Notes: generated from the sequence alone by a model not told the origin. Positions 1-5,862 are shown, numbered from the stretch's first letter. The stretch: 6,255 bases of DNA from Sphingomonadales bacterium (GCA_024636595.1 JAGXGT010000038.1:1-6255), one strand, 5' to 3'. Numbers and translations are program-made.

Positions 1-504
1 TACACTGCCGGTACAAGCTCCGATCCGGCTGAGCTGCTAAGCCAGGATTTTCCTGTTTACGATACGGGCCGCGGCGGACGGCATACGTACCACGGGCCGG
101 GCCAGCGGGTCGGCTATGTCATCCTCAACCTGAAGCAACGCAATGCGGATGTGCGGGGTTTTGTTCATGCCCTGGAGGATTGGGTGATCGCTGCGCTGGC
201 TGAATTCGGGGTCACGGCCAGGGCGGTCGAGGGCCGAGTCGGTATCTGGTGTGACACACCGGGCGGACAGGAAGCCAAGATCGGCGCGATCGGAATACGC
301 ATCCGGAAATGGATCACGATGCATGGTTTTTCCGTCAATATTGACCCCGACCTCAGCCACTTCGGTGGCATCATTCCCTGCGGGATCAGCGAATATCCTG
401 TGACCAGTCTGGCCCAACTGGGCATCACGATACCGCTTCAGGAGTTTGACGAAGCTTTACAAAGAACCGTTGGCGGGTTTTTGAAAGCGATTGATCGGAC
501 CTGA
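1..504 (+). CDS. lipB: Octanoyltransferase LipB, 3' part (5' end outside window)
   Basis: LipB transfers the octanoyl group from octanoyl-ACP to the lipoyl domains of 2-oxoacid dehydrogenases and the glycine cleavage H protein, the first step of endogenous lipoate synthesis in the cytoplasm. The frame is open from base 1, giving 167 visible residues. Whole LipB proteins are usually about 210-230 residues, so roughly the first 50 are missing. Visible residues 24-35 read RGGRHTYHGPGQ, the family's core motif. The AKIGAIG segment has its lysine at visible residue 93 (bases 277-279), and GIIPCGIS has its cysteine at visible residue 127 (bases 379-381). These match the Lys/Cys catalytic pair of LipB. 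The stop is TGA at 502-504. The next gene starts 50 bp later on the same strand and could be co-transcribed. Family assignment is secure; only the N-terminus is unseen. Confidence 0.96.
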   Translation, partial: YTAGTSSDPAELLSQDFPVYDTGRGGRHTYHGPGQRVGYVILNLKQRNADVRGFVHALEDWVIAALAEFGVTARAVEGRVGIWCDTPGGQEAKIGAIGIRIRKWITMHGFSVNIDPDLSHFGGIIPCGISEYPVTSLAQLGITIPLQEFDEALQRTVGGFLKAIDRT

Positions 505-554
505 TCGGAGCCTATGTAGGGGCAGCAACTCCATCTTTTACGAAAGGACAAATT

Positions 555-833
555 ATGACCAAGTCCCTGAAAATTGTGGCCGCCGCAGCGGTCGCCCTGA
601 CGATTTCCGCCTGTTCGGGAAACGACGGACCCGACGGAGGTGAAACCACCGAAACGCGGATGGATGATGTCGACGTCATCGATGGCACGATCAGCGACGA
701 CATGGTCGATGTAGATACAACGAAGGAAATCGACGCTACCGGGGCAGAAGACGAAGCGAAGTCAGATCAGAACAAAGAGTCCGCATCTGCTGATGACAAA
801 GAAAAGGAATCTGCCGAAAAGCCGGCAGAATGA
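555..833 (+). CDS. Small acidic predicted lipoprotein, function unknown
   Basis: A 92-residue protein that I do not recognise by function. The start is supported by AAAGGA at 543-548, six bases before the ATG. Residues 1-19 are a lipoprotein signal peptide: MTKSLK, a hydrophobic AAAAVALTI core, then the lipobox I-S-A-C with cysteine 20 as the lipidation site. The mature part (73 residues) has about 25 Asp/Glu against 7 Lys/Arg. It has no other cysteine and no hydrophobic core, so it is probably disordered, and the last 30 residues are mostly Lys, Glu, Asp, Ser and Ala. Residues around 37-56 (DDVDVIDGTISDDMVDVDTT) show a loose internal echo. I think similar GTISD-like segments occur in other short sphingomonad proteins but cannot verify it. 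The protein is presumably attached to a membrane facing the periplasm. Its stop lies only 4 bp from the stop of the opposing queE. Confidence 0.8.
   Translation: MTKSLKIVAAAAVALTISACSGNDGPDGGETTETRMDDVDVIDGTISDDMVDVDTTKEIDATGAEDEAKSDQNKESASADDKEKESAEKPAE
797..829 (-). terminator. Candidate intrinsic terminator for the queC-queE transcript, inside the lipoprotein gene
   Basis: On the minus strand, 9 bases past the queE stop codon, TCTGCCG (829-823) pairs perfectly with CGGCAGA (816-810) around a 6-base loop. It is followed by the T-rich run TTCCTTTTCTTTG (809-797). A 7-bp GC-rich stem plus a U-rich tail is the form of a Rho-independent terminator. The tail is interrupted by CC, so efficiency may be moderate. 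On the plus strand the same hairpin has no T tail, so it should act on queE transcripts only. The bases also encode the last residues of the acidic lipoprotein. Confidence 0.6.
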
Positions 834-837
834 TCTA

Positions 838-1482
838 TCAGGCTAACCCGAGAATTTTGTGATTCTGTAGCGACAAACGCCATTTTGGATGGGCTTGGAC
901 GAAGGCGATTGCCTGTTCAAGATGGACTTGGCTGGCGGCAGGATCGGCAATCGCATCCTTGGGTTGCAGCAGGAAATTATCAAAACTCCAGCTTTGCATG
1001 TCCTGCCAATCGCTGTCTTGCTGCGGCCACACCAGCTTTAGCTCATCGCCGGAACGTTGTACCGTTTCGCTGTGCGCCTTCGGGCTGATGCAAATCCAAT
1101 CAATCGTGCGGGGCACGGCCATTGTTCCGTTGGACTCGATGGCGATGAAAAAACCCTCGGCATGCAAGGCATCGATCAGAGCCTGGTCCACCTGCAGCAT
1201 TGGTTCGCCGCCGGTCAGAACGACGAACCGGGCTTCGCGATCGCCGCCCCATTTCTCCGCCGCTGCTTGAGCAAGATCGGTAGCGCTAGCAAAGCGACCG
1301 CCACCCTCGCCATCCATCCCGACGAAGTCGGTATCGCAAAACTGGCAGATTGCCGTGGCGCGATCCCGTTCCAGCCCGGTCCAGAGATTGCATCCGGAAA
1401 AGCGGACGAAAACCGCCCGGCGCCCGGCATGCACGCCTTCACCCTGCAGGGTCAGGAAAATTTCTTTGACCGCGTAGCTCAT
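838..1482 (-). CDS. queE: 7-carboxy-7-deazaguanine synthase QueE (radical SAM)
   Basis: QueE converts 6-carboxy-5,6,7,8-tetrahydropterin to 7-carboxy-7-deazaguanine by a SAM- and Mg2+-dependent radical ring contraction, on the route to preQ0 and queuosine in tRNA. The protein has 214 residues, normal for the family. The [4Fe-4S] cluster cysteines are C31, C46 and C49, spaced C-X14-C-X2-C; this is the longer spacing of one QueE subgroup rather than the classic C-X3-C-X2-C. LTLQGEG (10-16) lies near the N-terminus, and TGGEP at 90-94 is the SAM-binding GGEP motif. The ATG shares 4 bp (ATGA, 1479-1482) with the queC stop. No Shine-Dalgarno sequence is visible upstream of it, which fits translational coupling to queC. 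The two other pathway enzymes upstream of queE, FolE-type cyclohydrolase and QueD, are not in the window. Confidence 0.96.
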   Translation of the reverse strand: MSYAVKEIFLTLQGEGVHAGRRAVFVRFSGCNLWTGLERDRATAICQFCDTDFVGMDGEGGGRFASATDLAQAAAEKWGGDREARFVVLTGGEPMLQVDQALIDALHAEGFFIAIESNGTMAVPRTIDWICISPKAHSETVQRSGDELKLVWPQQDSDWQDMQSWSFDNFLLQPKDAIADPAASQVHLEQAIAFVQAHPKWRLSLQNHKILGLA

Positions 1483-2165
1483 GCTGTGGCGTAGCGCGTT
1501 GGATCGGCGAGGCCAGCCTCTTCAAAGCCCTTTTGTCGCAACCGGCAGCTGTCGCATAGACCACAATGTAGATTGCCTTCAGCCGGGTCATAGCAGGACC
1601 AGCTCCATGCAGGGTCAAGATTCAGCCGGATCGCTTCTTTGGCTATATCCGCCTTTGTCATATATTGCAGCGGTGTCTGGATGTGAAATCCGCTTCCCTG
1701 ATCGCCAGCCTTGGTCGCCAGATCGGCCAGTCGCTCAAACCCTTCGATAAACTCCGGGCGGCAGTCCGGATAGCCCGAATAGTCGAGCGCATTGACACCG
1801 ATGAAAATATCACGCGCATCTCTGGCCTCTGCCAAGCCGAGGGTGAGCGAAAGGAAAATAAGATTGCGGGCGGGCACATAGGTCACCGGAATATCATTGG
1901 CGACTCCGCTCTTCGGCACGTCGATATCAGCGGTCAGCGCGGATCCACCAAAGCGGCTTAAATCCAGCGGCAGAACGATATGTTCATCCACATCCAGCTT
2001 GGCCGCAATTTTCTGCGCCGATTGCAGCTCGATTTTGTGGCGCTGGTTATAATCGATGGTCAGGGCGATCAGCCGGAAGCCCTGCTCGGCCGCGATCGCT
2101 GCGGACACCATCGAGTCGAGCCCGCCGGACAATAATATGATCGCTGTTTTTGATTCGATAGCCAT
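1479..2165 (-). CDS. queC: 7-cyano-7-deazaguanine synthase QueC
   Basis: QueC uses ATP and ammonia to turn 7-carboxy-7-deazaguanine, the QueE product, into 7-cyano-7-deazaguanine (preQ0). The protein has 228 residues, typical for QueC. It opens with a PP-loop ATP-binding motif, SGGLDS at residues 13-18. Near the C-terminus are four zinc-binding cysteines, C191, C201, C204 and C207, in the pattern C-X9-C-X2-C-X2-C. The start at 2165 (MAIESKTAIILLSGG) places the PP-loop at the usual distance from the N-terminus. The SD is weak: a GGGG run lies about 6 bases before the ATG. QueC is the upstream member of a queC-queE pair joined by an ATGA overlap, so the two enzymes of consecutive steps are made together. 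I see no preQ1 riboswitch-like structure upstream. Confidence 0.97.
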   Translation of the reverse strand: MAIESKTAIILLSGGLDSMVSAAIAAEQGFRLIALTIDYNQRHKIELQSAQKIAAKLDVDEHIVLPLDLSRFGGSALTADIDVPKSGVANDIPVTYVPARNLIFLSLTLGLAEARDARDIFIGVNALDYSGYPDCRPEFIEGFERLADLATKAGDQGSGFHIQTPLQYMTKADIAKEAIRLNLDPAWSWSCYDPAEGNLHCGLCDSCRLRQKGFEEAGLADPTRYATA

Positions 2166-2182
2166 AAGGCGCCCCGCTAATA

Positions 2183-2222
2183 GCCTTGCGCGCAGGGTGC
2201 AAGTTTTGTCCGCGCCTTGCGC
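2183..2222 (-). repeat. 9-bp direct repeat GCGCAAGGC pair upstream of queC
   Basis: The 57-bp gap between the four-cysteine gene and queC contains GCGCAAGGC twice in the minus direction, at 2222-2214 and 2191-2183, 31 bp apart. The first copy's GCGCAAG can also pair with CTTGCAC (2203-2197), giving 7 pairs including one G-T, around a 12-base loop. No T-run follows, so it is not a convincing terminator. It may be a protein-binding site or chance in GC-rich sequence. Confidence 0.3.
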
Positions 2223-2630
2223 CTAGCAGCTACCGGTGCGGCGGCCTTCAACATTGACAGAAAAGGGCGAGTTGTTGCGGATACCCTGCGAGTGGATCTG
2301 CACCAAAGCGCTCGATTCCTGCTTGATTTCGGTCACGCCTTGACCTGCGGTGCCGCATTTATAACTTACACGCAGCTTTTTTGGAGAATTTTCAATTACA
2401 TAACGGGTGCAGCTTGCGCTGCCATGCTGGATTTGCAGCAATAGCTCGGGATTCCCAAGGCAGACTTTTTGACCCGGTTCCCGCGAACCGCGTTCTTTCA
2501 GCGTCCACTCGCCCGGCGTCAGCCCGTCCAGCAAAGCCATGCCGGGTGTTTGAGCAGGGGCAGCGATCGCGAAGCCGGACAGGACGGCTGCTGATGCGCA
2601 AATGATTTTGATGAGTTTCAGGCGCTTCAT
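2223..2630 (-). CDS. Small exported four-cysteine protein (DUF3617-like), function unknown
   Basis: A 135-residue protein. Residues 1-26 look like a Sec signal peptide: MKRLKLIK, then a hydrophobic stretch, and APA before Q27 as a likely signal peptidase I site. The mature part begins with a GLTPGEWTLKERG-like segment and has four cysteines, C57, C74, C92 and C135, the last being the final residue. An even number of cysteines in an exported protein suggests two disulfides. The segment from about 109 on (LVQIHSQGI, then EGRRTGSC at the end) resembles short sphingomonad hypothetical proteins that I associate with DUF3617; this is recollection, not a search result. The likely location is periplasmic. 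The gene lies 145 bp after hslO and 57 bp before queC on the same strand. The SD is weak (GGA about 8 bases before the ATG). No enzymatic motif is visible. Confidence 0.78.
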   Translation of the reverse strand: MKRLKLIKIICASAAVLSGFAIAAPAQTPGMALLDGLTPGEWTLKERGSREPGQKVCLGNPELLLQIQHGSASCTRYVIENSPKKLRVSYKCGTAGQGVTEIKQESSALVQIHSQGIRNNSPFSVNVEGRRTGSC

Positions 2631-2643
2631 TAAAATAATCCGT

Positions 2644-2684
2644 TATCTCGGTGTCGTCGATGACCCCGGGCGAATCCCGAGATA
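2644..2684 (-). promoter_or_regulatory. 8-bp inverted repeat in the leader of the four-cysteine gene
   Basis: TATCTCGG (2644-2651) and CCGAGATA (2677-2684) are perfect reverse complements separated by 25 bases, ending 13 bp upstream of the ATG at 2630. The spacer holds the small palindrome CCCGGG. No T-run follows on either strand, so this is not an obvious terminator. It could be a spaced operator or a long-loop RNA hairpin near the ribosome site. No known regulator is identified from the sequence. Confidence 0.4.
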
Positions 2685-2729
2685 CTAGGCAATTGCGGCC
2701 AATATCGTCGCCAAATGCGGCAATCGATA

Positions 2730-2771
2730 GGAAATTTCCGACATAATGGCTGGTTTGCCATATTTCCGACA
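2730..2771. repeat. Direct repeat ATTTCCGACA x2 with a 10-bp palindrome, downstream of hslO
   Basis: The 10-mer ATTTCCGACA occurs at 2734-2743 and 2762-2771, a 28-bp period. The first copy overlaps the perfect palindrome GGAAATTTCC (2730-2739). Between the copies, ATGGC (2746-2750) and GCCAT (2757-2761) form a weak 5-bp stem with a 6-base loop. There is no T-run, so I do not call it a terminator of hslO. It may mark a regulator site for the promoter of the four-cysteine gene. Confidence 0.35.
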
Positions 2772-2775
2772 GGAT

Positions 2776-3678
2776 TCAGTTGTTCAGGCTGGCGCCCGTT
2801 ATCGTGAACGTCTTGCTGCAAAAGGCGCAATCAATCGCGATATTACCATCGTCGTTTACCATATCGTCCTTATCTTCTTTCGGGAACCGTGCGATCACGT
2901 CCCGGATATGGTCTTCATTACACCGGCATCCCTTAATGCACGATTTACCGCTCAAAAGTCTCACTTCGTCGCTCTCGCTAAACAGCCGCCACAAGATCTC
3001 CTCCAGTGACAACGCCGTTTCGGTCAGTTCGGCCGCCGTGACGCTGCTGCCCATGATTTCGACATGTTCCCATTCCGGATGGTCGAGCTGCACGTGCAGC
3101 CGTTCCCGGCCGTCTTCACCTTCCGGTAGATGCTGTACCAGAAGGCCTCCAGCGGAGACCCCCGTTTCGGATTCGGCGACGGCCACACGGATAAGAGTCG
3201 GAATCTGTTCTGACTGGAAAAAATAGTTCTGAACAGCTTCCGCCAAGCTGCCGCCTTCGAGCGGTACAATTCCCTGGTTGCGGCCACGCGGTTCCGGCAA
3301 ATCAAAGGTGATCGCAAGATAGCCTTTGCCGAACAGGGCCATCAGGCTGGGTTGGACCGGTTCCGACGCCAGACGGTCCCGGTCAAACTCCACATACCCA
3401 CGCAAGGCACCGTCCTTATAGTCACAGGCGAGCAAGCTGATGACGCCCGCTTCGGTTTGCGCCTGCAATGTCAGCTGCGAGCCTTCATCCTTCAATAGCG
3501 CGCCCAGCATTGCAGTGAGACAGACAGCTTCGGCAAGAATATCCCGGATCATTGGCGGATAAGCGTGCGCTGCGAGAATATCGTCGAGCGTAGGGCCCAA
3601 GCGAACCACCCGTCCACGACAATTTTTCGCCGGGATTGCAAAAGACAGAATATTGTCAGTCGAAGCGATCTCCGTCAT
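2776..3678 (-). CDS. hslO: Redox-regulated holdase chaperone Hsp33
   Basis: Hsp33 is a cytoplasmic chaperone kept inactive by zinc bound to four reduced cysteines. Under oxidative stress the cysteines form disulfides, zinc leaves, and the protein binds unfolding clients. From the start at 3678 it has 300 residues, normal for the family. GALRGYVEF (90-98) and NYFFQSEQIPT (151-161) are typical Hsp33 core motifs. The C-terminal switch is C251-X-C253 and C284-X2-C287, all four present, with an extra C247 just before. A start six codons upstream (3696) is possible. I chose 3678 because its ATG forms a 4-bp ATGA overlap (3675-3678) with the argF stop, as at the other junctions here, and because MTEIAS fits the usual N-terminus. 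The SD is weak, so coupling to argF translation is likely. Conditional protein folding in an arginine operon is a curious partnership. Confidence 0.95.
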   Translation of the reverse strand: MTEIASTDNILSFAIPAKNCRGRVVRLGPTLDDILAAHAYPPMIRDILAEAVCLTAMLGALLKDEGSQLTLQAQTEAGVISLLACDYKDGALRGYVEFDRDRLASEPVQPSLMALFGKGYLAITFDLPEPRGRNQGIVPLEGGSLAEAVQNYFFQSEQIPTLIRVAVAESETGVSAGGLLVQHLPEGEDGRERLHVQLDHPEWEHVEIMGSSVTAAELTETALSLEEILWRLFSESDEVRLLSGKSCIKGCRCNEDHIRDVIARFPKEDKDDMVNDDGNIAIDCAFCSKTFTITGASLNN

Positions 3679-4607
3679 CCGATCTGCCCGAAACACCAGC
3701 GCAGCACGGACTTCTGTGCGTGGATCCGGTTTTCCGCTTCATCCCAGATGACCGATTGCGGGCCATCAATCACCGACGGCATCACTTCTTCACCGCGGTG
3801 AGCAGGCAGGCAGTGCAGGAACAGGGCATCCGGCTTCGCCTGCTCCATCAATACGTCGTTGACCTGATAGGGCATCATCGCCGCCAGTTTGTTATGGACA
3901 TGCTCCTGCCCCATCGACACCCATGTATCGGTCACGACGACATCCGCGCCCGCGACCGCCTCGTTTTCGTCCCGGTGAATCGAGATATTGGCGCCAGCGG
4001 CCTGCGCTGCCTTTATGAAATCGGGATCGGGATCATAGCCTTGCGGGCAGCCAATCCGAACATTGAACTTCATCAGACCAGCGGCTTCGACAATACTGTT
4101 GAGCACATTATTGCCATCGCCCAACCAGGCAACCTCAAGGCCGGGCAACGCCTTGCCATGCTCGACCAGAGTCAGAAGATCGGCGACGATCTGGCAGGGA
4201 TGCGACAGATCGGTCAAGCCGTTGATCACCGGAACGCCAGCGTTTGCAGCCAAATCTTCGATTTTTGCATGCTCGTCGGTCCGGATCATGATTGCATCCG
4301 ACATACGCGAGATAACCTTGGCGGTATCCGCCACCGATTCTCCGCGACCCAATTGCATCGAGCCGCTGTCCATCACAATACTGGAGCCACCAAGCTGGCG
4401 GATGGCGACATCGAAAGAAATGCGAGTCCGCGTGCTGCTCTTTTCAAAAATCATCGCCAATACATGATCTTCGAGCGGCTTGTCCGCATCCGATTTGCCC
4501 TTGGGCCAGCCTGCGCGCGCCGCCTTGCGATCAATCGCATCCGCAATCATCGCGGCAATGGCATCGCCGCCCGCATCAGCGAGATTGAGAAAATGCCGGC
4601 TCATCAT
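3675..4607 (-). CDS. argF: Ornithine carbamoyltransferase (anabolic type)
   Basis: ArgF makes citrulline from ornithine and carbamoyl phosphate in arginine synthesis, as a cytoplasmic trimer. The 310-residue length is normal. STRTR at residues 58-62 is the carbamoyl-phosphate-binding loop. HPCQ at 136-139 also contacts carbamoyl phosphate. HCLPAHRG at 265-272 carries the cysteine (C266) typical of ornithine binding in OTCases. A biosynthetic role is inferred from the argD neighbour rather than from a residue. The start is ATG at 4607, overlapping the argD stop by 4 bp (ATGA, 4604-4607), with AGG seven bases upstream. A second ATG follows immediately, so the true start could be one codon later. 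The 3' end overlaps hslO in the same ATGA fashion. The three genes are therefore almost certainly one operon with coupled translation. Confidence 0.97.
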   Translation of the reverse strand: MMSRHFLNLADAGGDAIAAMIADAIDRKAARAGWPKGKSDADKPLEDHVLAMIFEKSSTRTRISFDVAIRQLGGSSIVMDSGSMQLGRGESVADTAKVISRMSDAIMIRTDEHAKIEDLAANAGVPVINGLTDLSHPCQIVADLLTLVEHGKALPGLEVAWLGDGNNVLNSIVEAAGLMKFNVRIGCPQGYDPDPDFIKAAQAAGANISIHRDENEAVAGADVVVTDTWVSMGQEHVHNKLAAMMPYQVNDVLMEQAKPDALFLHCLPAHRGEEVMPSVIDGPQSVIWDEAENRIHAQKSVLRWCFGQIG

Positions 4608-5785
4608 TCCGGAGCCTGATAATCTGCGGCACCGGCGGAGAGTTTCTCGATGAATGTCGCGATATGGCTGTCATCGATATTCAGCGGCGGCAAGACCCGG
4701 AGCGTATTGTCGCCCGCCGCAACGGTCAGCAGGCCGTGATTGTCGCGCAGATGGGCAACGAACGAACGCGTTTCCTGCTTCATCATCAGGCCAAGCATCA
4801 GGCCCCTGCCGCGCACACCAATAAACAGATCGGGATAATTGCCGATGAACTGTTCGATCGCGGCGCGCAGCTTTTCGCCCGTTGTGCGAACATTCTCCAG
4901 AAATTCATCATTGGCGACGACGTCCCAGACTGCATTGCCAGCTGCCATCGCCAGCGGATTGCCGCCATAGGTGGACCCGTGCGTGCCCGGCACCATGCCG
5001 CGCGCCGCTTCCTCCGTCGCCATGCACGCGCCGAGGGGGAAGCCGCCGCCAATACCCTTGGCGGAAGCGACGATATCCGGTTTGATGTCGTAAAGCTCAT
5101 GCGCGTAGAGCGCGCCGGTGCGGGCCACGCCGCACTGCACCTCGTCGAGCACCAGCAGAATGCCATGCTCGTCGGCGAGATCGCGCAAGCCTTGCATGAA
5201 TTCATCCGAAGCCGGCCTGACGCCGCCCTCGCCCTGGATTGGCTCAACCATGATGGCCGCAGTCTTGTCGCTGATCGCCGCCTTGGTGCCTTCCAGATCG
5301 TCAAACTCGACATATTTAAAACCGGCCAGCAAAGGCGAAAAGCCGTGATGCATTTTTTCCTGATTGGACGCCGAAATCGTCGCCATCGTCCGGCCATGAA
5401 AAGCGTTCTTGAAGGTGATGATCTCGAACCGGTCGCTGCCCGCCGATTGGTGATAGGCGCGCGCGGTCTTGATCGCGCATTCCACCGCTTCGGCGCCGCT
5501 GTTGGTGAAGAACACCGTGTCGGCGAAGGTTGTGTCAACCAGCCGCTGGGCAAACTTCTCGCCTTGCGGACTGCCATAGAGGTTGGAGACATGCATCAGC
5601 GTTGCCGCCTGATCCTGAATCGCCTTGGTCAGATGCGGATGCCCGTGGCCGAGCAGATTAACCGCAATGCCGCTGGCAAAGTCTAGCGCCCGGGAGCCGT
5701 CTTCGGAAATAAGCCAGGCACCTTCGCCTCGGACAGGACGAAAACCGCACCGAGGATATACGGGCATAAGCGGGGTAATCGTCAT
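4604..5785 (-). CDS. argD: Acetylornithine aminotransferase
   Basis: ArgD is a class III PLP-dependent aminotransferase. It interconverts N-acetylglutamate semialdehyde and N-acetylornithine with glutamate/2-oxoglutarate, and in many bacteria also serves lysine synthesis. The protein has 393 residues, normal length. Visible features are NSGAEA (95-100, phosphate-binding turn), FHGR (129-132), EPIQGEGG (181-188), LDEVQ (213-217, the Asp that contacts the PLP ring nitrogen) and SAKGIGGG with K243 as the Schiff-base lysine. The STYGGNP segment (271-277) is also typical. The start at 5785 (MTITPLMPVYPRC) is set by the good SD AAGGA seven bases upstream. A TTG start ten codons earlier would sit in the T-run of the leader hairpin and has no SD. 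argD is first in argD-argF-hslO. Its leader carries the promoter and terminator-like hairpin described separately. Confidence 0.97.
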   Translation of the reverse strand: MTITPLMPVYPRCGFRPVRGEGAWLISEDGSRALDFASGIAVNLLGHGHPHLTKAIQDQAATLMHVSNLYGSPQGEKFAQRLVDTTFADTVFFTNSGAEAVECAIKTARAYHQSAGSDRFEIITFKNAFHGRTMATISASNQEKMHHGFSPLLAGFKYVEFDDLEGTKAAISDKTAAIMVEPIQGEGGVRPASDEFMQGLRDLADEHGILLVLDEVQCGVARTGALYAHELYDIKPDIVASAKGIGGGFPLGACMATEEAARGMVPGTHGSTYGGNPLAMAAGNAVWDVVANDEFLENVRTTGEKLRAAIEQFIGNYPDLFIGVRGRGLMLGLMMKQETRSFVAHLRDNHGLLTVAAGDNTLRVLPPLNIDDSHIATFIEKLSAGAADYQAPE

Positions 5786-5792
5786 CTTACTT

Positions 5793-5797
5793 TCCTT
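5793..5797 (-). promoter_or_regulatory. argD Shine-Dalgarno site
   Basis: On the minus strand AAGGA (5797-5793), within the purine-rich GGAAGGAAAG, lies 7 bases before the ATG at 5785. It is the clearest SD of the minus-strand genes and rules against the TTG start further upstream. It begins about 16 bases after the T-run of the leader hairpin, so translation depends on transcripts that read past that hairpin. Confidence 0.8.
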
Positions 5798-5813
5798 CCA
5801 ACAATCGGACGTC

Positions 5814-5846
5814 AAAAAATAGAAAAGGCGACCCGATTGGCCGCCT
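5814..5846 (-). terminator. Terminator-like hairpin in the argD leader (candidate attenuator)
   Basis: On the minus strand AGGCGGCC (5846-5839) pairs with GGTCGCCT (5833-5826), 8 pairs of which one is G-T, around the 5-base loop AATCG. It is followed at once by TTTTCTATTTTTT, running to 5814. This is the textbook shape of an intrinsic terminator. It lies between a good argD promoter and the argD start, about 30 bases before the ATG. No gene ends upstream of it on this strand within the window, since katG is divergent, so it is more likely an attenuator or the end of a short RNA than an ordinary gene terminator. On the plus strand no T-run follows. No ATG precedes it in the predicted leader, so classical leader-peptide attenuation is not supported. 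Confidence 0.65.
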
Positions 5847-5860
5847 CTCGAATTCGGCCA
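5838..5860 (-). promoter_or_regulatory. Dyad TGGCCG-N11-CGGCCA overlapping the argD transcription start and leader hairpin
   Basis: Perfect 6-bp arms lie at 5860-5855 and 5843-5838 (minus strand) with an 11-base spacer. The downstream arm shares bases 5839-5843 with the 5' arm of the terminator-like hairpin, so the two RNA folds could not coexist. If transcription starts near 5855, as the promoter predicts, the upstream arm is mostly untranscribed, and a DNA operator at +1 is the better reading. If it starts further upstream, this would be a candidate antiterminator. Confidence 0.45.
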
Positions 5861-5862
5861 CT

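Noticed and set aside
492..508. Direct repeat TGATCGG x2 at the lipB stop
   Set aside because: Seven bases, partly coding; readily explained by chance.
491..518. TTGATC-N16-TATGTA as a promoter for the small lipoprotein gene
   Set aside because: Only four of six and three of six matches to consensus; too weak to report. The gene may be co-transcribed with lipB.
840..875. Hairpin AGAAT/ATTCT near the queE stop as a terminator
   Set aside because: Only five A/T-rich pairs, inside the queE coding end and without a T-run. The hairpin at 810-829 is far better.
1057..1494. 145-codon plus-strand frame antisense to queE
   Set aside because: A shadow of queE, whose radical SAM motifs are intact on the minus strand.
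2166..2222. preQ1 riboswitch or a strong promoter upstream of queC
   Set aside because: No preQ1 aptamer-like sequence is seen, and -35/-10-like hexamers are at poor spacing.
2776..3696. hslO start at 3696 (306 residues)
   Set aside because: The ATG at 3678 makes the ATGA overlap with argF seen at the other junctions and gives a more typical Hsp33 N-terminus. The longer form cannot be fully excluded.
3636..4619. 327-codon open frame on the plus strand, antisense to argF
   Set aside because: It spans the argF-hslO junction opposite two well-recognised genes, and its translation has no motif or sensible start context.
4664..5686. 340-codon open frame on the plus strand, antisense to argD
   Set aside because: The opposite frame encodes a complete ArgD with all PLP-site motifs. 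The antisense translation is rich in Arg/His/Ala with no domain, as expected from codon bias of the real gene.
4604..5815. Longer argD from a TTG at 5815 (403 residues)
   Set aside because: The TTG lies in the T-run of the leader hairpin and has no SD; the ATG at 5785 has AAGGA at ideal spacing and fits the family N-terminus.
5786..5815. TTGACG just after the leader T-run as a second -35 box for argD
   Set aside because: A -10 at 17 bp would fall on the SD and start codon and does not match the consensus.
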